NCBI GenBank assembly: GCA_902500995.1
Contig: CABVSR010000013.1
Location: 49,662-113,661 of the forward strand
Source of the DNA: an uncultured Nitrospira sp.
GTDB taxonomy: Bacteria > Nitrospirota > Nitrospiria > Nitrospirales > Nitrospiraceae
Reading direction: 5' to 3'
Length of the DNA: 64,000 bases
The notes beneath the pieces are model-generated. The model was not told the origin of the DNA, searched no databases, and was given only the letters and a program-made list of their open reading frames with translations. Positions 45,571-59,259 of this stretch are shown here, piece by piece. Numbering within the stretch: the stretch's first letter is position 1; each line of letters begins with the position of its first letter. A program made the translations under genes and the position numbers.

Positions 45571-46191
45571 TCAACTCTTTTTCGATTTCCGCACAATCAG
45601 CAGCCCATTCGCACCACCAGGCACTGCTCCGCGGACGAACAACAGGTTTTCATCTGGACGGGCGTCAATCACTTTCAAACGCTGAACCGTGACACGCTCA
45701 TCCCCCATATGACCAGGCAAGGCCTTATTCTTCCAGACCCGCGACGGATACGAACTTGCACCGATCGAACCAGGGGCACGGTGAAACATGGAACCGTGGG
45801 TCTCAGGTCCGCCAGCATAATTGTGCCTCCTGACGACCCCCTGAAAACCCTTGCCCTTCGACACACCGACAACATCCACCCAGTCGCCTTTTTTGAAGAT
45901 ATCGACCGTCACGGTCGCACCGACAGCCACATCTCCCGTCTTCGGGAATTCACGCAGCCACCGACTGGGAGGAGCCTGATGCTTCTTTAAGTGGCCGAGC
46001 TCTCCGCCGGAAAGCTGTCGCTCCTTGACTTCGCCGAATGACAGCTGAACGGCTTCATAGCCATCGCGATCTTTGGTCTTGATCGCAACCACTCGGCAAG
46101 GGCCTGCCTCGATGACAGTCACTGGCTCCAGCACGCTCTCATCATAGATTTGGGTCATCCCCAATTTTTTACCTAACAATCCGTTTGTCAT
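45571..46191 (-). CDS. rplC: Ribosomal protein L3
   Basis: A 206-residue 50S protein with the long loop to the peptidyl-transferase centre ([20 protein letters not shown], then [20 protein letters not shown]). Four bases before rplD. Confidence 0.97.
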   Translation of the reverse strand: MTNGLLGKKLGMTQIYDESVLEPVTVIEAGPCRVVAIKTKDRDGYEAVQLSFGEVKERQLSGGELGHLKKHQAPPSRWLREFPKTGDVAVGATVTVDIFKKGDWVDVVGVSKGKGFQGVVRRHNYAGGPETHGSMFHRAPGSIGASSYPSRVWKNKALPGHMGDERVTVQRLKVIDARPDENLLFVRGAVPGGANGLLIVRKSKKS

Positions 46192-46233
46192 GGCCTTCCT
46201 GTCGGCTCAACAATGGTCGAGCCGGTTCAACCC

Positions 46234-46545
46234 TCAGAGCTTAATCTCAACGTCTACACCAGCCGCCAAATTGAGCTTCATCAATGAGTCCATTGTCTCT
46301 GGCGTAGGCTCCATGATGTCCAACAGACGCTTATGTGTACGAATCTCGAATTGTTCCCGAGACTTTTTATCAACGTGAGTCGAACGCTGCACTGTAAATT
46401 TCTCAATTCGAGTCGGCAATGGAATAGGCCCGACCACCCGTGCGCCGCTCCGCCTGACCGTCTCGACAATCTCCACCACGGACTGATCAAGCACGCGATA
46501 ATCAAACCCACGCAACCGGATCCGAATTCTTTGATCGACTTTCAC
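46234..46545 (-). CDS. rpsJ: Ribosomal protein S10
   Basis: A 103-residue 30S head protein, also the NusE antitermination factor. [35 protein letters not shown] and [16 protein letters not shown] are conserved. Only about 40 nt separate it from tuf, so it is read from the str promoter. Confidence 0.97.
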   Translation of the reverse strand: MKVDQRIRIRLRGFDYRVLDQSVVEIVETVRRSGARVVGPIPLPTRIEKFTVQRSTHVDKKSREQFEIRTHKRLLDIMEPTPETMDSLMKLNLAAGVDVEIKL

Positions 46546-46585
46546 GCTCTACTCCTCACATGCCGGCCTACAGACCCGGACATCC

Positions 46586-47791
46586 CTAAGCTAGAATTTC
46601 CGTCACGACGCCCGAGCCGACAGTTTTGCCGCCTTCGCGGACGGCGAACCGCAACCCCTGATCCATCGCAATCGGGCTGATCAACTCGCCCGTCACCGTG
46701 ACGTTATCGCCCGGCATCACCATCTCCACCCCCGCCGCCAGGCTCACGATCCCCGTCACGTCCGTCGTCCGGAAATAGAACTGCGGCCGGTAGCCATTGA
46801 AGAACGGCGTATGGCGGCCGCCTTCTTCCTTCGTCAACACATAGATCTCGGCCTTGAACTTCGTGTGCGGCGTAATACTCTTCGGCTTGGCCAACACCAT
46901 GCCCCGCTCCACGTCTTCCTTCTTCGTGCCGCGCAGCAACACCCCGATGTTGTCGCCCGCCTGCCCCTCGTCCAACACCTTGCGGAACATTTCGACCCCG
47001 GTCACGATCGTCGTCTGCGTCGGCCGCAACCCCACGATTTCGATTTCATCGCCGACTTTCACGATGCCCTTCTCGCACCGGCCCGTCACCACCGTGCCGC
47101 GCCCACTGATCGTGAAGACGTCTTCGATCGGCATCAAAAACGGCTTGTCGATGGCGCGTGTCGGGGTCGGAATGTAGGTGTCGACCGCCTCCAGCAACTT
47201 CAAGATCGACGGCACGCCCAACGGCCCCTGATCGCCCTCGACGGCCTTGAGGGCCGACCCTTGCACGATCGGGATCTTGTCGCCCGGGAAGTCGTACTTG
47301 GTCAGCAACTCCCGCACTTCGAGTTCGACCAACTCGAGCAATTCCTTGTCGTCGACCTTGTCCGCCTTGTTCAGAAACACCACGATGTAGGGGACGCCGA
47401 CTTGGCGCGCCAACAAAATGTGCTCCCGCGTCTGCGGCATGGGACCGTCGGCGGCACTCACCACCAGGATCGCCCCGTCCATCTGCGCGGCGCCGGTGAT
47501 CATGTTCTTCACATAGTCGGCGTGGCCCGGGCAGTCCACGTGCGCATAGTGCCGGTTATCCGTCTCGTATTCGACGTGGCTGATCGCAATCGTCATGATC
47601 TTGCTGGCATCGCGGCGCCCCTGGCTCTCGCTCGCCTTGGCCACCTCGTCGTAGCTGACAAATTTCGCCATCCCGCGATCCGAACAGATCTTGGTCAACG
47701 CGCTCGTCAGCGTCGTCTTGCCATGGTCCACGTGCCCGATCGTCCCGATGTTCACGTGGGGCTTTCGTCGCTCAAATTTCGCCTTCGCCAT
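46586..47791 (-). CDS. tuf: Elongation factor Tu, copy 1
   Basis: A 401-residue GTPase that delivers aminoacyl-tRNA. G1 GHVDHGKT, G3 DCPGHADY, G4 NKAD and the Tu domains 2 and 3 are complete. It sits between fusA and rpsJ. The frame is matched in sequence by the second copy at 62829 onward, including silent positions as far as compared, starting exactly at the stop codon. Confidence 0.98.
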   Translation of the reverse strand: MAKAKFERRKPHVNIGTIGHVDHGKTTLTSALTKICSDRGMAKFVSYDEVAKASESQGRRDASKIMTIAISHVEYETDNRHYAHVDCPGHADYVKNMITGAAQMDGAILVVSAADGPMPQTREHILLARQVGVPYIVVFLNKADKVDDKELLELVELEVRELLTKYDFPGDKIPIVQGSALKAVEGDQGPLGVPSILKLLEAVDTYIPTPTRAIDKPFLMPIEDVFTISGRGTVVTGRCEKGIVKVGDEIEIVGLRPTQTTIVTGVEMFRKVLDEGQAGDNIGVLLRGTKKEDVERGMVLAKPKSITPHTKFKAEIYVLTKEEGGRHTPFFNGYRPQFYFRTTDVTGIVSLAAGVEMVMPGDNVTVTGELISPIAMDQGLRFAVREGGKTVGSGVVTEILA

Positions 47792-47824
47792 CCCCGATCC
47801 TCCCTAGTTCACGCAAACGAGACC

Positions 47825-49906
47825 CTATTCACCACGGTGCTTCGCAGTGATCGCTTCCGCAATCTGCCGCGGAACCTGGTCGTAGCGGTCAAATTCCATA
47901 CTATAAGTGGCACGACCCTGCGTACGAGAACGCAGATCGGTCGCGTATCCAAACATTTCCATCAGCGGTACAGTAGCCTCGATCGCCTGAGCCCCGGCAC
48001 GAACCTTCATGCCTTGAACTTTCCCACGGCGACCGTTCAAGTTCCCGATGACATCGCCCATAAAGTCTTGAGGCACAAGCACCTCAACCTTCATAATCGG
48101 CTCAAGAAGAACGGGGTCGGCTTTCTTGCAGGCATCGGCAAACCCCATGGAGGCCGCAATTTTAAATGCCATTTCATTGGAGTCGACGTCGTGATAGGAA
48201 CCATCGATCACGGTGACTCGCACATCGCGCAGAGGGAATCCCGCGACGACACCCGTCTCCATTCGCTCCTTGACGCCCTTTTCGATGGCCGGGATATATT
48301 CTTTGGGGATAGACCCGCCGACGGTTTTGTTGATAAATTCTAGCCCCTTACCAGACTCTGACGGCTCAACAGTCATGACAACATGGCCATACTGACCGCG
48401 GCCACCTGTCTGCTTGATGTACTTCGATTCCGCTTCAGCTTTGCGGCGAATTGTTTCACGGAAGGCAACCTCAGGCTTTCCGACATTCGCCTCAACCTTA
48501 AATTCGCGCATCAAACGGTCGACGATAATTTCAAGGTGCAGCTCACCCATACCGGCAATGATCGTCTGCGCGGTTTCTTCATCAGTACGAACCCGAAACG
48601 ATGGATCTTCCTGCGCCAATTTTTGCAGCGCAAAACCCATCTTTTCCTGATCAGGCTTCGTCTTCGGCTCAATAGCCATAGCGATGACCGGCTCGGGAAA
48701 TTTCATGATCTCGAGCAGAACCGGCTGCTTCTCGTCAGCCAACGTATCGCCCGTCGTCGCACTCTTCAGCCCGACCGCGGCGGCGATATCGCCCGCATAG
48801 ACAATCTCGATCTCTTCACGCTTATTCGCATGCATCTTCAAGAGGCGTCCGACTCGATCTTTCGTCCCCTTGGTAACGTTAAGCACAGGCGTTCCCGTCT
48901 TCAATGTCCCTGAATAAACGCGGAAAAACGTCAGCTGCCCGGCAAATGGGTCCGTCATAATTTTGAATGCCAGCGCAGAAAATGGCTCAGAGTCGGACGG
49001 GCTACGCTCCACATTTTTCCCGGTGGCTGGATCCACGCCAATAACAGGAGGGATATCGATTGGAGATGGAAGAAAATCGACGACGGCATCCAACAATTGC
49101 TGCACGCCTTTGTTCTTGAAGGCCGAACCACACAGCACGGGCACCACCTTCATGGCAATGGTTCCCGCACGAACAACGCGCCGAACCTCATCCTCGGTCA
49201 GCGATTGCCCGTTGAGATACTTTTCCATAACCTGATCATCGAATTCGGCTACCGCATCGAGCATTTTTTGCCGATAGTCATTGGCTTGATCGACCATATC
49301 AGCAGGAATTTCGCCGATCTTATACTTAGCCCCGAGCGTCTCGTCATCGTAAAAATAGCCCTTCATCGAAATCAGATCCACGGACCCGCGGAACTCCGAC
49401 TCCCGACCAATCGGAATTTGAATCGGGACAGGGTTGGCCCCAAGCCTGTCGATAATGGATTGGACGCTTGCATAAAAATCCGCCCCAATCCGATCCATCT
49501 TATTCATGAAGGCGATGCGAGGCACCTCGTACTTATCCGCCTGACGCCAGACTGTCTCAGACTGCGGCTCGACCCCCTGAACAGAATCGAATGCCGCGAC
49601 CGCACCATCAAGCACGCGCAAAGATCGCTCCACCTCAATCGTAAAATCGACATGCCCAGGCGTATCAATAATATTGATACGGTGCTCACGCCAAAAACAG
49701 GTGGTAGCAGCGGCAGTGATCGTAATACCACGCTCCCGCTCCTGCTCCATCCAGTCCATGGTAGCAGCACCCTCGTGCACTTCCCCCATTTTATGGGTCA
49801 TGCCCGTATAGAAGAGAATGCGCTCGGTGGTGGTTGTCTTTCCGGCATCAATGTGCGCCATGATGCCGATATTTCTTGTACGTTCTAACGGTGTCTGCCT
49901 AGCCAC
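47825..49906 (-). CDS. fusA: Elongation factor G
   Basis: A 693-residue translocase GTPase. G1 [16 protein letters not shown]3 DTPGHVDF, G4 NKMDR, and domains II to V ([19 protein letters not shown] in domain IV) are present. The start is taken as GTG at 49906 ([14 protein letters not shown]) with GGGGGAG just upstream; a 16-codon longer reading has no conserved content. Confidence 0.96.
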   Translation of the reverse strand: MARQTPLERTRNIGIMAHIDAGKTTTTERILFYTGMTHKMGEVHEGAATMDWMEQERERGITITAAATTCFWREHRINIIDTPGHVDFTIEVERSLRVLDGAVAAFDSVQGVEPQSETVWRQADKYEVPRIAFMNKMDRIGADFYASVQSIIDRLGANPVPIQIPIGRESEFRGSVDLISMKGYFYDDETLGAKYKIGEIPADMVDQANDYRQKMLDAVAEFDDQVMEKYLNGQSLTEDEVRRVVRAGTIAMKVVPVLCGSAFKNKGVQQLLDAVVDFLPSPIDIPPVIGVDPATGKNVERSPSDSEPFSALAFKIMTDPFAGQLTFFRVYSGTLKTGTPVLNVTKGTKDRVGRLLKMHANKREEIEIVYAGDIAAAVGLKSATTGDTLADEKQPVLLEIMKFPEPVIAMAIEPKTKPDQEKMGFALQKLAQEDPSFRVRTDEETAQTIIAGMGELHLEIIVDRLMREFKVEANVGKPEVAFRETIRRKAEAESKYIKQTGGRGQYGHVVMTVEPSESGKGLEFINKTVGGSIPKEYIPAIEKGVKERMETGVVAGFPLRDVRVTVIDGSYHDVDSNEMAFKIAASMGFADACKKADPVLLEPIMKVEVLVPQDFMGDVIGNLNGRRGKVQGMKVRAGAQAIEATVPLMEMFGYATDLRSRTQGRATYSMEFDRYDQVPRQIAEAITAKHRGE

Positions 49907-50018
49907 AACTCCCCCAGAAAAAACGATTGTGCCGCTATCGGAGCCGAAGACCACTCACTGCGATACCCAGGCCGAATCACGATATCGCAGGCCGGCTCAA
50001 CAGCAGCACAACTCAAGA

Positions 50019-50492
50019 CTACCAACGATAATGAGCGAAAGCCTTGTTAGCCTCCGCCATACGATGGACATCCTCCCGCTTCTTGACTGACGCACCGGTG
50101 TTGTTAGATGCATCGAGCAATTCAGCGGCAAGCCTATCCTGCATGCTCTTCCCACCGCGAGAGCGCGAATACTCCGTAATCCATCGCAAGGCCAGAGAAA
50201 CCCTGCGAGAAGGCCTGATCTCAACGGGAACCTGATACGAGGCACCACCCACCCGACGCGACTTCACTTCCACGACCGGCTTCACGTTATCGATCGCCGA
50301 CTTGAAGATCTTCATCGGATCTCCGCCGTTGGTCTTCTCCTGAATCAGATCGAAGGCTCCATAACAAATCCGCTCGGCCGTACTCTTCTTCCCGCCACCC
50401 ATCAGGACGTTCAAGAATTTCCCTACAAGCTTGTCACGATACTTCGAATCGGGCTGCGCTTCTCGATGACCGAAAAATTGTCCGCGTGGCAT
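50019..50492 (-). CDS. rpsG: Ribosomal protein S7
   Basis: A 157-residue 30S head organiser with the beta-hairpin [19 protein letters not shown] and the C-terminal [11 protein letters not shown]. In model bacteria it represses the str operon. 112 nt lie between it and fusA. Confidence 0.97.
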   Translation of the reverse strand: MPRGQFFGHREAQPDSKYRDKLVGKFLNVLMGGGKKSTAERICYGAFDLIQEKTNGGDPMKIFKSAIDNVKPVVEVKSRRVGGASYQVPVEIRPSRRVSLALRWITEYSRSRGGKSMQDRLAAELLDASNNTGASVKKREDVHRMAEANKAFAHYRW

Positions 50493-50551
50493 CGTTGTCC
50501 TATAGAATAAAATCGGTTTTCACTACGCATCCGGGCGATGCGGGATAAATC

Positions 50552-50923
50552 CTACTTGGGCCGCTTCGCCCCGTACTTTGATCGAGCCTGCTTGCGATCA
50601 GCCACTCCAACCGCATCCAAGGATCCGCGCACAATGTGATAACGCACACCAGGCAAGTCCTTGACGCGACCACCACGAACCAGCACGATCGAGTGCTCCT
50701 GAAGATTGTGCCCCACACCAGGAATGTAAGTCGTTACTTCCATTCCATTAGTGAGACGCACACGTGCAACTTTACGAAGCGCGGAGTTCGGCTTTTTCGG
50801 AGTGGTGGTGTAGACACGAAGACAAACCCCGCGTTTTTGCGGGCAACGCTTTAGGGCTGGACTTTTCGTCTTGGATTTAACGAGCGTCCGCCCCTTCCGC
50901 ACTAACTGATTAATCGTTGGCAT
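50552..50923 (-). CDS. rpsL: Ribosomal protein S12
   Basis: A 123-residue decoding-centre protein. The loop [18 protein letters not shown] has the wild-type Lys pair linked to streptomycin sensitivity, and the [16 protein letters not shown] loop is intact. First gene after a perfect-consensus promoter. Confidence 0.98.
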   Translation of the reverse strand: MPTINQLVRKGRTLVKSKTKSPALKRCPQKRGVCLRVYTTTPKKPNSALRKVARVRLTNGMEVTTYIPGVGHNLQEHSIVLVRGGRVKDLPGVRYHIVRGSLDAVGVADRKQARSKYGAKRPK

Positions 50924-50986
50924 GCACTATACTCTTTCTTGAAAATCAGGCGGTTGCTCAAAGAAGCTTCTGAGCGAAGCCGTCGG

Positions 50987-51015
50987 ATTATAGAGATGTG
51001 TACTACTTATGTCAA
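50987..51015 (-). promoter_or_regulatory. Perfect-consensus sigma-70 promoter of the str-S10-spc-alpha string
   Basis: TTGACA (51010-51015), exactly 17 bp, TATAAT (50987-50992). It lies between the rpoC stop and rpsL, giving a leader of about 57 nt that can form a GCTCA/TGAGC hairpin. No terminator was seen between rpoC and this promoter. Confidence 0.9.
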
Positions 51016-51030
51016 GAACCTTCTTTTTAT

Positions 51031-54000
51031 TCACGCATTATTTTCTGATTCGCTGCCGGTCGTATCGACCTGCCCAACAGCAACCGGCTGAGGCTGAACG
51101 CCCCCCGGCAACTCTGCCGGCGTCTTCGCGCTGGCAACAAATGTTTCGCGATACTCTTCGAAACCGCTGCCGGCCGGGATCAACCTTCCGACAATCACAT
51201 TTTCCTTCAAACCAAGCAGATTATCCTCTCTGCCGTTGATAGCGGCCTCCGTCAACACCCGCGTCGTTTCCTGGAACGAGGCCGCAGAGATGAAGCTGTC
51301 CGTGGTCAGCGCCGCTTTGGTAATGCCCAGCAGGACCGGCTTTCCGAGAGCCGGCTTTCCATCCTTTTCGAGGACTCGCTGATTTTCGACATCGAACATT
51401 CCCTTGCTCACCTGACTACCAGGCAAGAAGGATGTGTCTCCTGGATCTTCAATGCGTACCTTGCGCAACATCTGACGGACAATGATTTCGATGTGTTTGT
51501 CGTTGATGGACACGCCCTGAAGCCGATACACGTCCTGCACTTCATCCACGAGATACTTCTGCAGCTCCTTCGGCCCTAGGACATCCAAAATATCGTGCGG
51601 ATTCGCGGACCCGTCCATGAGGGGTTCCCCGGCGCGAACCCAGTCTCCTTCATGCACATTGACGTGCTTACCTTTGGGGATGAAATACTCTTTCACATCG
51701 CCCATTTTGTTGTCGACCAGCACCTTCCGCATACCCTTCACAAATCCGCCATAGGAAACTTCACCGTCGATTTCGCTAATAACGGCCTGCTCCTTTGGTT
51801 TCCGCGCCTCGAACAATTCAGCCACGCGCGGAAGACCTCCGGTGATATCCTTGGTCTTCGTGGTTTCACGCGGAATCTTGGCCAACACGTCACCGGGATG
51901 CACCATAGCGCCTTTTTCGACGAAAATGTGCGCGCCCACCGGTAACAGGTACCGCGCCACAGGCGCTCCGGCGCCGGACACTTTGGCCGTCTTCCCACTG
52001 TCGTCCTTGATGGACACACGCGGCCGAAGCGTGGCTCCGCTTTGCTCGATAATGACCTTTCGAGACAAACCGGTCACTTCGTCAAACTCTTCCTTCATCG
52101 TCACGCCTTCGAGAATGTCGCCATAGGCGACCTTTCCGCCTGTTTCCGTGAGGATGGTCAGCGAGTATGGATCCCATTCGACCAGTTTCTGCCCCACTTC
52201 AATCCGATCACCATCCTTCAACTTGATCTTGGCACCATAGACGACCGGATACTTTTCTCGTTCGCGGCCACTGTCGTCAACGATCGCGATTTTCGCGTTG
52301 CGATTCATGACGACCCATTCACCTTCTTTGTTCCGAACGGCAATGCCGGCATTGTGCACATCGGCATTCTTCTTCGCATCCAGGCTCATATACTTCAGAT
52401 GACCGGCGTGCTTGGCCTCCAGGACCGTTTGCTCGACCACCTTACTCGCCGTACCACCGATGTGGAACGTACGCATGGTCAACTGCGTGCCAGGCTCGCC
52501 GATGGATTGCGCCGCAATGACTCCGACCGGCTCGCCCTTTTCGACAAGCCGTCCTCGTGACAAGTCCCGGCCGTAACACAGGCGGCACACCCCGCGTGCC
52601 GATTGGCAGGTCAAGACCGATCGGATCTTCACTCGATCAACGCCGGCTTCTACCACTGCCTTGGCCTGCTCTTCGTCGATTTCCTCATTGAACGAGACAA
52701 TGATTTCACCCGTCACCGGATCGCGGATATCTTCGCCGGCAAGGCGACCCAAAAGACGCTCCTCCAGCGGTTGGATGATTTCACCGCCTTCAAGCAGCGC
52801 GCTCACCAGAATCCCGTCGGTTGTACCGCAATCCTCCTCGGTCACGATGACATCTTGCGCGATGTCGACCAGGCGGCGCGTCAGGTAGCCGGAGTTCGCC
52901 GTCTTCAACGCCGTGTCCGCCAACCCTTTGCGGGCACCGTGCGTTGAAATGAAGTACTGCAATACCGTCAGCCCCTCACGGAAGTTCGCCGTGATCGGCG
53001 TTTCAATGATTTCCCCTGACGGTTTCGCCATCAATCCGCGCATGCCGCCAAGCTGACGAATTTGCTGCGAACTGCCGCGGGCACCGGAATCGGCCATCAT
53101 GAAAATCGGATTGAACGACTCCGCCTTGGCGGGATCGCCCCCGGCGCCCAATTCTTTCATCATCTCATTGGCCACCTGTTCCGTGACGTGCGCCCAAATG
53201 TCGATGACTTTGTTGTATCGTTCGCCGTTGGTGATCAACCCTTCGGAGTACTGCTTTTCGATTTCATTGACTTCATGCTGAGCCTTGCCGATGAGATCTT
53301 CCTTCCGGGAAGGAATGTGCATGTTGTCGATGCAGATCGACATGCCAGCCCGGGTCGCATAATGGAACCCCAGGTCTTTGATTTTGTCCAAGAAGGTGAC
53401 CGTTTCACGATGACCGGCCTGCCGATACACCGCATCAATGAGCTTGGACATTTCCTTCTTCGTCATCAACTTATTGGCATCGGCAAACGGCATCATCGGA
53501 GGAAGGATTTCAGACAGAATGACGCGTCCGGCCGTCGTCTGCACCAAGGTGCCGTTACAGCGGACCTTGATCCTGGCATGCTCATCCAGCGCGCCGGCAT
53601 CGTAGGCAATCCGCGCCTCTTCCGGAGATCCGAACAACTTGCCTTCGCCCTTCGCGCCGACACGCTCCTTCGTCAGCCAATAGCAGCCAAGAACCATGTC
53701 CTGTGACGGAACGGCGATCGGCTTGCCGTTCGCGGGGGACAAGATATTGTTGATCGACATCATGAGGACTCGCGCTTCAACCTGCGCCTCTACCGACAGC
53801 GGCACGTGAACCGCCATTTGGTCTCCGTCAAAGTCGGCGTTAAACGCCGCGCAGACGAGGGGATGAAGCCGGATGGCCTTCCCTTCGACCAAGACGGGGT
53901 CAAAGGCCTGAATGCCGAGCCTATGCAGCGTCGGGGCGCGGTTGAGGAGCACCGGGTGCTCGCGAATGACTTCATCCAGCACATCCCACACTTCAGGACG

Positions 54001-55215
54001 CTCTTTTTCCACCAACCGCTTGGCGCTCTTGATGGTCGTCGCGGCGCCACGCTCTTCCAGCTTATGGAAGATAAACGGCTTGAAAAGTTCCAGCGCCATC
54101 TTCTTCGGCAATCCGCACTGGTGCAATCGCAATTCCGGACCGACGACAATAACGGTTCGGCCGGAATAGTCGACGCGTTTTCCGAGCAGGTTCTGCCGGA
54201 ATCGTCCCTGCTTGCCCTTCAGCATGTCGCTCAAGGACTTCAATGGACGCTTGTTTGGCCCGCGGATCGCGCGGCCACGGCGGCCGTTATCAAACAGCGC
54301 ATCCACTGCCTCCTGCAACATCCGCATCTCATTGCGAATAATGACACCCGGAGCCTTGAGCTCAATCAAGCGCTTCAAGCGATTGTTCCGGTTGATGACC
54401 CGGCGATAGAGGTCATTGAGGTCTGACGTCGCAAACCGGCCCCCATCCAGCGGAACCAGGGGGCGCAATTCCGGCGGCAGCACCGGGATGACATCCATGA
54501 TCATCCACTCAGGCTTGTTGCCGGATCGGCGAAATGCCTCCAGGACCTTCAACCGTTTGGCATATTTTTTCTTGAGCGCTGCGGAGGCGGAGGCCTTTGC
54601 CTTCACATGCAGTTCATCCCACTGGGTGTTGATATCGACCTTGCGCAGCAGTTCCCGAATGGCTTCGGCGCCGATGCCAACCTTGAACGCCCCGCTGCCG
54701 TATTCGGACTGCAACGAACGCAATTGTTCTTCCGAAACCAGCTCCTGCTCGCTCATGCTTGTCGAGCCGGGATCGACCATCACATAGCTCTCGAAGTAGA
54801 GGATCTTTTCCAGCTGCTTGAGACTCATATCCAGCAGCGTCCCGATCCGACTCGGCACACCTTTCAAAAACCAGATATGCGCGACCGGCGCGGCCAGCTC
54901 AATGTGCCCCATCCGCTCACGGCGCACTTTCGACTGAATGACTTCGACACCGCACTTATCGCAGACGATGCCGCGATGCTTCATGCGTTTATATTTGCCG
55001 CAATTGCACTCCCAGTCTTTGATCGGGCCGAAAATCTTGGCGCAGAACAAGCCGTCTTTTTCAGGCTTGAACGACCGGTAGTTGATGGTTTCCGGCTTCT
55101 TGACTTCGCCATAGGACCACGAGCGGATTTTTTCGGGCGACGCAATGCGAATACGCATCGAGTCGAACGACACCGAATCCCGCGGCTTCTCAAATAATGT
55201 GTATACACCTTCCAA
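51031..55215 (-). CDS. rpoC: RNA polymerase beta-prime subunit
   Basis: A 1394-residue subunit. N-terminal zinc site ([20 protein letters not shown]), the catalytic NADFDGDQM with three Asp, and the second zinc cluster ([11 protein letters not shown]) are visible, as are the bridge-helix and trigger-loop regions ([20 protein letters not shown]). The usual length of a beta-prime without large lineage insertions. Confidence 0.98.
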   Translation of the reverse strand: MEGVYTLFEKPRDSVSFDSMRIRIASPEKIRSWSYGEVKKPETINYRSFKPEKDGLFCAKIFGPIKDWECNCGKYKRMKHRGIVCDKCGVEVIQSKVRRERMGHIELAAPVAHIWFLKGVPSRIGTLLDMSLKQLEKILYFESYVMVDPGSTSMSEQELVSEEQLRSLQSEYGSGAFKVGIGAEAIRELLRKVDINTQWDELHVKAKASASAALKKKYAKRLKVLEAFRRSGNKPEWMIMDVIPVLPPELRPLVPLDGGRFATSDLNDLYRRVINRNNRLKRLIELKAPGVIIRNEMRMLQEAVDALFDNGRRGRAIRGPNKRPLKSLSDMLKGKQGRFRQNLLGKRVDYSGRTVIVVGPELRLHQCGLPKKMALELFKPFIFHKLEERGAATTIKSAKRLVEKERPEVWDVLDEVIREHPVLLNRAPTLHRLGIQAFDPVLVEGKAIRLHPLVCAAFNADFDGDQMAVHVPLSVEAQVEARVLMMSINNILSPANGKPIAVPSQDMVLGCYWLTKERVGAKGEGKLFGSPEEARIAYDAGALDEHARIKVRCNGTLVQTTAGRVILSEILPPMMPFADANKLMTKKEMSKLIDAVYRQAGHRETVTFLDKIKDLGFHYATRAGMSICIDNMHIPSRKEDLIGKAQHEVNEIEKQYSEGLITNGERYNKVIDIWAHVTEQVANEMMKELGAGGDPAKAESFNPIFMMADSGARGSSQQIRQLGGMRGLMAKPSGEIIETPITANFREGLTVLQYFISTHGARKGLADTALKTANSGYLTRRLVDIAQDVIVTEEDCGTTDGILVSALLEGGEIIQPLEERLLGRLAGEDIRDPVTGEIIVSFNEEIDEEQAKAVVEAGVDRVKIRSVLTCQSARGVCRLCYGRDLSRGRLVEKGEPVGVIAAQSIGEPGTQLTMRTFHIGGTASKVVEQTVLEAKHAGHLKYMSLDAKKNADVHNAGIAVRNKEGEWVVMNRNAKIAIVDDSGREREKYPVVYGAKIKLKDGDRIEVGQKLVEWDPYSLTILTETGGKVAYGDILEGVTMKEEFDEVTGLSRKVIIEQSGATLRPRVSIKDDSGKTAKVSGAGAPVARYLLPVGAHIFVEKGAMVHPGDVLAKIPRETTKTKDITGGLPRVAELFEARKPKEQAVISEIDGEVSYGGFVKGMRKVLVDNKMGDVKEYFIPKGKHVNVHEGDWVRAGEPLMDGSANPHDILDVLGPKELQKYLVDEVQDVYRLQGVSINDKHIEIIVRQMLRKVRIEDPGDTSFLPGSQVSKGMFDVENQRVLEKDGKPALGKPVLLGITKAALTTDSFISAASFQETTRVLTEAAINGREDNLLGLKENVIVGRLIPAGSGFEEYRETFVASAKTPAELPGGVQPQPVAVGQVDTTGSESENNA

Positions 55216-55251
55216 GGTTGATCCCTCCTTAACGGTCGCCTGAGCGCAGTT

Positions 55252-55291
55252 CTGAGTGGTGAGCTATCCGATAGTTGCTCTCAAAACTCAG
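55252..55291 (-). other. rpoB-rpoC intercistronic stem-loop
   Basis: In the RNA, CTGAGT pairs with ACTCAG and an inner GAGC-AA-CTATC/GATAGCTC forms a second stem. It lies wholly between the two genes, with no U-tract. A processing or stability hairpin is likely. Confidence 0.4.
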
Positions 55292-55299
55292 CACTAGAA

Positions 55300-58200
55300 T
55301 CAGTCCTTTGATTTAACCAGCTCTACATCGAGCCCAAGACTTTGCAGCTCTTTGACCAGCACATTGAACGATTCCGGCAATCCAGGCTCCAGGAACGGCT
55401 CGCCCTTCACAATCGCTTCGTACATGCGCGATCGGCCCGGAACGTCGTCCGACTTGACCGTCAAGAATTCCTGAAGAATGGAGGCTGCGCCATAGGCCTG
55501 CAACGCCCACACTTCCATTTCTCCCAACCGCTGGCCGCCGAATTGAGCTTTGCCTCCGAGCGGCTGTTGCGTCACCAACGAATAGGGGCCAATGGACCGT
55601 GCATGGATCTTGTCATCCACCAAATGGTGGAGCTTCAACACGTACATATATCCAACCGTCACGGGACTGCTGAAAGATTCGCCAGTTCGGCCGTCCATCA
55701 ACACAGTCTGGCCGCTCGGTGACAACTTGGCCTTCCTGAGGAGTTCTTTAATTTCTTTCTCGGATGCGCCATCAAACACGGGGCTGGCCACTTTGATCCC
55801 AAGTGCCCGAGCCGCCCAACCAAGATGGGTCTCCAGGATTTGCCCCACGTTCATACGGGAAGGCACGCCTAGCGGATTTAAGACAATCTCCACCGGCGTC
55901 CCGTCAGGCAGATAGGGCATATCCTCTTCCGGCAACACACGTGACACCACGCCCTTGTTGCCGTGGCGACCCGCCATTTTGTCGCCGACCTGGATCTTCC
56001 GCTTCATTGCGATGTAGACCTTCACCAGCTTGATCACACCCGGCGGAAGCTCATCTCCACGTCTCAGCCGACCGACTTTCTCATCGTACAAAGTCTGCAG
56101 AATTTCGATTTGCTCTTTGGCACGCCGCTCGACGTCTTCCAATTCCTTCTGCTCATCCGGATCGCTGAGAATAATGTGGCGCACCATATCATCCGGCAAG
56201 CGCTTCAGAATTTCCGCGGTGAGCTTGCCCTTCTTCTTCAGGATGACGTCGCCCGTCTCAGGGTCCATGAGATCCCGTCCGACGACTTTTCCGAGCAAGA
56301 GCTTGCGAACCTTCTTCGTTTTTTCGTCCTCAATGATGCGCAGCTCTTCCTGATGGTCGCGCTGCAATTTCATGTGGTCTTCGCTCTCGATGCTCTTCGA
56401 GCGCTCGTCCTTATCCAAACCCTTGCGGGAGAAGATCTTCACGTCGACGACAATCCCCTCCACGCCGGGAGGAACCGTGAGAGAGGTATCCTTCACGTCG
56501 CCGGCCTTTTCACCGAAGATCGCTCGCAGCAACTTCTCTTCCGGCGTCAACTGGGTTTCACCCTTCGGCGTGACTTTGCCGACAAGGATGTCACCCGGCT
56601 TGACTTCAGCCCCTATGCGGATGATGCCGCTCTCGTCCAAGTCGCGAAGCGCTTCTTCTCCGACGTTCGGAATATCGCGCGTGATATCTTCCTTGCCCAA
56701 CTTGGTATCGCGAGCCTCTACCTCGAACTCCTCAATGTGAATCGAGGTGAATGCATCTTCACGCACGAGTTTTTCGCTGAGCAGGATGGCGTCTTCGAAG
56801 TTATATCCGCCCCACGGCATGAACGCGACCAGCACGTTTTTACCGAGCGCCAGTTCGCCGTGATCGATGGCCGGGCCATCCGCCAGCACCTGCCCGCGCT
56901 TAACCGGCTCGCCGATCCGAACCACCGGAGTCTGGGTGATGCAGGTATTTTGATTCGACCGCTGGAACTTGATCATTTCATACACATCAAGCCCCGAATC
57001 GTTCCGTTTGCGGCCTTCTTTCGAGTCGGCACGCACCACGATCCGCGTGGCATCCACACTTTCCACCACGCCTTCGCGCTTCGCTTGCACGACGTACCCG
57101 GAATCGCGGGCCACGACCGCCTCCATCCCGGTACCGACCAGCGGAGATTCCGCCTTGAGCAGCGGCACCGCCTGGCGCTGCATGTTCGATCCCATCAAGG
57201 CGCGGTTGGCGTCGTCGTGCTCAAGAAACGGCACCAGCGCCGTCGCGACGCTGACGACCTGCTTCGGGGACACGTCCATGTATTCGATTTTGTCAGGGGT
57301 GGCGGTAATAAAATCACCAGCCGAACGCGCTGAGACGGTTTCCGACACAAGTCGATTGGAGCCATCCACCTTCGAATTGGCCTGGGCAATGATGTACTTA
57401 TCGCCTTCAATGGCAGAGAGGTATTCAAGGTCGTCGCTGACGCGCCCCTTGACGACCTTCCGGTAAGGCGCCTCGATAAATCCGAATTCGTTGATACGCG
57501 CATAGGTGGCCAGAGACGTGATCAGTCCGATGTTCGGACCTTCCGGCGTTTCAATCGGGCAAATGCGGCTGTAGTGCGACGGATGCACGTCGCGCACTTC
57601 GAAACCGGCGCGCTCGCGCGTGAGCCCGCCAGGCCCCAGGGCCGACAACCGGCGTTTGTGCGTAATCTCCGCCAGCGGATTCGTCTGGTCCATGAATTGA
57701 GAGAGCTGGCTGCTGCTGAAGAACTCTTTCACCGCGGCCACCACGGGCTTCGCGTTGATGAGGTCATGCGGCAGCACCGTTTCCATATCCAAGAGATTCA
57801 TGCGCTCTTTGATGCTGCGCTCCATGCGCACAAGGCCGAGGCGGAATTGATTTTCCAACAACTCGCCGACGGACCGCACGCGACGATTTCCCAAGTGGTC
57901 GATGTCGTCGATTTCTCCTCGACCGATCTTGAGGTTCACGAGGTATCGCACGACTTCGACGATATCCTGTGCGGTCAGCGTCCTCTGCTCCAGGGCAAAA
58001 TCGAGCCCCAGTTTTTTATTCAACTTGAGACGCCCGACCGGCGACAAGTCATACCGCTTCGGACTCAAGAACAAATTATCGAACAGGGCGCGCGCGGTTT
58101 CGACGGAGGGGGTTTCTCCAGGCCTGAGGCGGCGATAGATCTCGACCATCGCCTCTTCCTTCGAGCCGGTGCGCTCCATATCAAGCGTATCCAGGATGAC

Positions 58201-59259
58201 CAACGTCGCATTGGTCGTATCCAGGTAAATGACCTTGAACTCCTCGATATCGCTCTCCAGAATTTTTTCCAGAATTTCTTCGGTCAGCCGCTGGTTCTTC
58301 TCAGCGAGAGATTGCTTCTTCCCGCTATCCACCAATTCTGTCAACACCGCACGCCCGACGAGCTCAGCAGGCGTGACAGGGATTTCTTTAACCCCTGCGG
58401 CCTTGAGCTCAGCAATCTTTGCCTTCGTCAGCTTCGCTCCTTCCCGCACAAGAGGGTTCTTGCCGCCCTTCTCCATCACCTCCGCCGAACACTTCAGTCC
58501 ATGATGGATTTCAGGGTCGAGCTTCCGATAAAGCTTCCCCTTGGATACGCGGATCTCTTCGACCGGATAGTACATCCGGAGCAGGTCGTCGGTGCTATAG
58601 CCAAAGGCTTTCAGGAGGATAGTCGCCGGCATTTTCCGCCGGCGATCGATGCGTACGTACAAAATGTCGCGCGCGTCGAATTCAAAATCCAGCCAGGATC
58701 CGCGGTACGGAATGATTCTGGCTGAATACAGCACCTTGCCGCTGGCGTGCGTCCGCCCCTTGTCGTGGGTAAACGACGCGCCCGGCGAGCGGTGCAACTG
58801 ACTGACCACCACTCGCTCGGTCCCGTTAATGAGAAACGTTCCGCGCTCAGTCATCAACGGCAGTTCGCCGACATAGACTTCCTGCTCCCGAACGTCCAGG
58901 ACCTTTTTCTTCGGGCCCTTGTCTTCCTTGTCGAACACAATCAGCCGCACGCGCAGCTTCAGGGGTACGGCGAAGGTCATTCCCTGCTCAAGACATTCCC
59001 GCTCATCGTACTTCGGAGTCCCCAACGAATAGTTGGAAAACTCCAACGCAGCCGTGTTGTTATAGTCCGTGATGGGAAAGACGCTGGCTAACGCCGCCTG
59101 CAAGCCTTGATCCTTGCGACGATCGGGCTCGACTTCCATCTGGAGAAACTCTTCGTAGGACCGCTTCTGGATTTCGATGAGATCGGGAATATCGATACTC
59201 GTACGAATCCGAGAAAAATCCTTACGTTCGACAAACTCCGAAAGAGTCGATTCCGACAT
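55300..59259 (-). CDS. rpoB: RNA polymerase beta subunit
   Basis: A 1319-residue subunit. The rifampicin pocket reads [20 protein letters not shown] followed by [11 protein letters not shown]: the residues equivalent to E. coli Asp516, His526 and Ser531 are wild type, while the Asn518 position is Thr. The C-terminal [20 protein letters not shown] and [19 protein letters not shown] blocks are conserved. Confidence 0.98.
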   Translation of the reverse strand: MSESTLSEFVERKDFSRIRTSIDIPDLIEIQKRSYEEFLQMEVEPDRRKDQGLQAALASVFPITDYNNTAALEFSNYSLGTPKYDERECLEQGMTFAVPLKLRVRLIVFDKEDKGPKKKVLDVREQEVYVGELPLMTERGTFLINGTERVVVSQLHRSPGASFTHDKGRTHASGKVLYSARIIPYRGSWLDFEFDARDILYVRIDRRRKMPATILLKAFGYSTDDLLRMYYPVEEIRVSKGKLYRKLDPEIHHGLKCSAEVMEKGGKNPLVREGAKLTKAKIAELKAAGVKEIPVTPAELVGRAVLTELVDSGKKQSLAEKNQRLTEEILEKILESDIEEFKVIYLDTTNATLVILDTLDMERTGSKEEAMVEIYRRLRPGETPSVETARALFDNLFLSPKRYDLSPVGRLKLNKKLGLDFALEQRTLTAQDIVEVVRYLVNLKIGRGEIDDIDHLGNRRVRSVGELLENQFRLGLVRMERSIKERMNLLDMETVLPHDLINAKPVVAAVKEFFSSSQLSQFMDQTNPLAEITHKRRLSALGPGGLTRERAGFEVRDVHPSHYSRICPIETPEGPNIGLITSLATYARINEFGFIEAPYRKVVKGRVSDDLEYLSAIEGDKYIIAQANSKVDGSNRLVSETVSARSAGDFITATPDKIEYMDVSPKQVVSVATALVPFLEHDDANRALMGSNMQRQAVPLLKAESPLVGTGMEAVVARDSGYVVQAKREGVVESVDATRIVVRADSKEGRKRNDSGLDVYEMIKFQRSNQNTCITQTPVVRIGEPVKRGQVLADGPAIDHGELALGKNVLVAFMPWGGYNFEDAILLSEKLVREDAFTSIHIEEFEVEARDTKLGKEDITRDIPNVGEEALRDLDESGIIRIGAEVKPGDILVGKVTPKGETQLTPEEKLLRAIFGEKAGDVKDTSLTVPPGVEGIVVDVKIFSRKGLDKDERSKSIESEDHMKLQRDHQEELRIIEDEKTKKVRKLLLGKVVGRDLMDPETGDVILKKKGKLTAEILKRLPDDMVRHIILSDPDEQKELEDVERRAKEQIEILQTLYDEKVGRLRRGDELPPGVIKLVKVYIAMKRKIQVGDKMAGRHGNKGVVSRVLPEEDMPYLPDGTPVEIVLNPLGVPSRMNVGQILETHLGWAARALGIKVASPVFDGASEKEIKELLRKAKLSPSGQTVLMDGRTGESFSSPVTVGYMYVLKLHHLVDDKIHARSIGPYSLVTQQPLGGKAQFGGQRLGEMEVWALQAYGAASILQEFLTVKSDDVPGRSRMYEAIVKGEPFLEPGLPESFNVLVKELQSLGLDVELVKSKD

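Noticed and set aside
47341..47400. EF-Tu G4 motif reading NKAD
   Set aside because: The family motif is NKxD; the third position varies, so this is not a missing key residue.
46811..48343. A 510-codon open frame on the plus strand opposite tuf and fusA
   Set aside because: It is antisense to two certain genes. The antisense shadow over tuf copy 1 is repeated opposite copy 2, and its composition reflects GC-rich third positions of the real genes.
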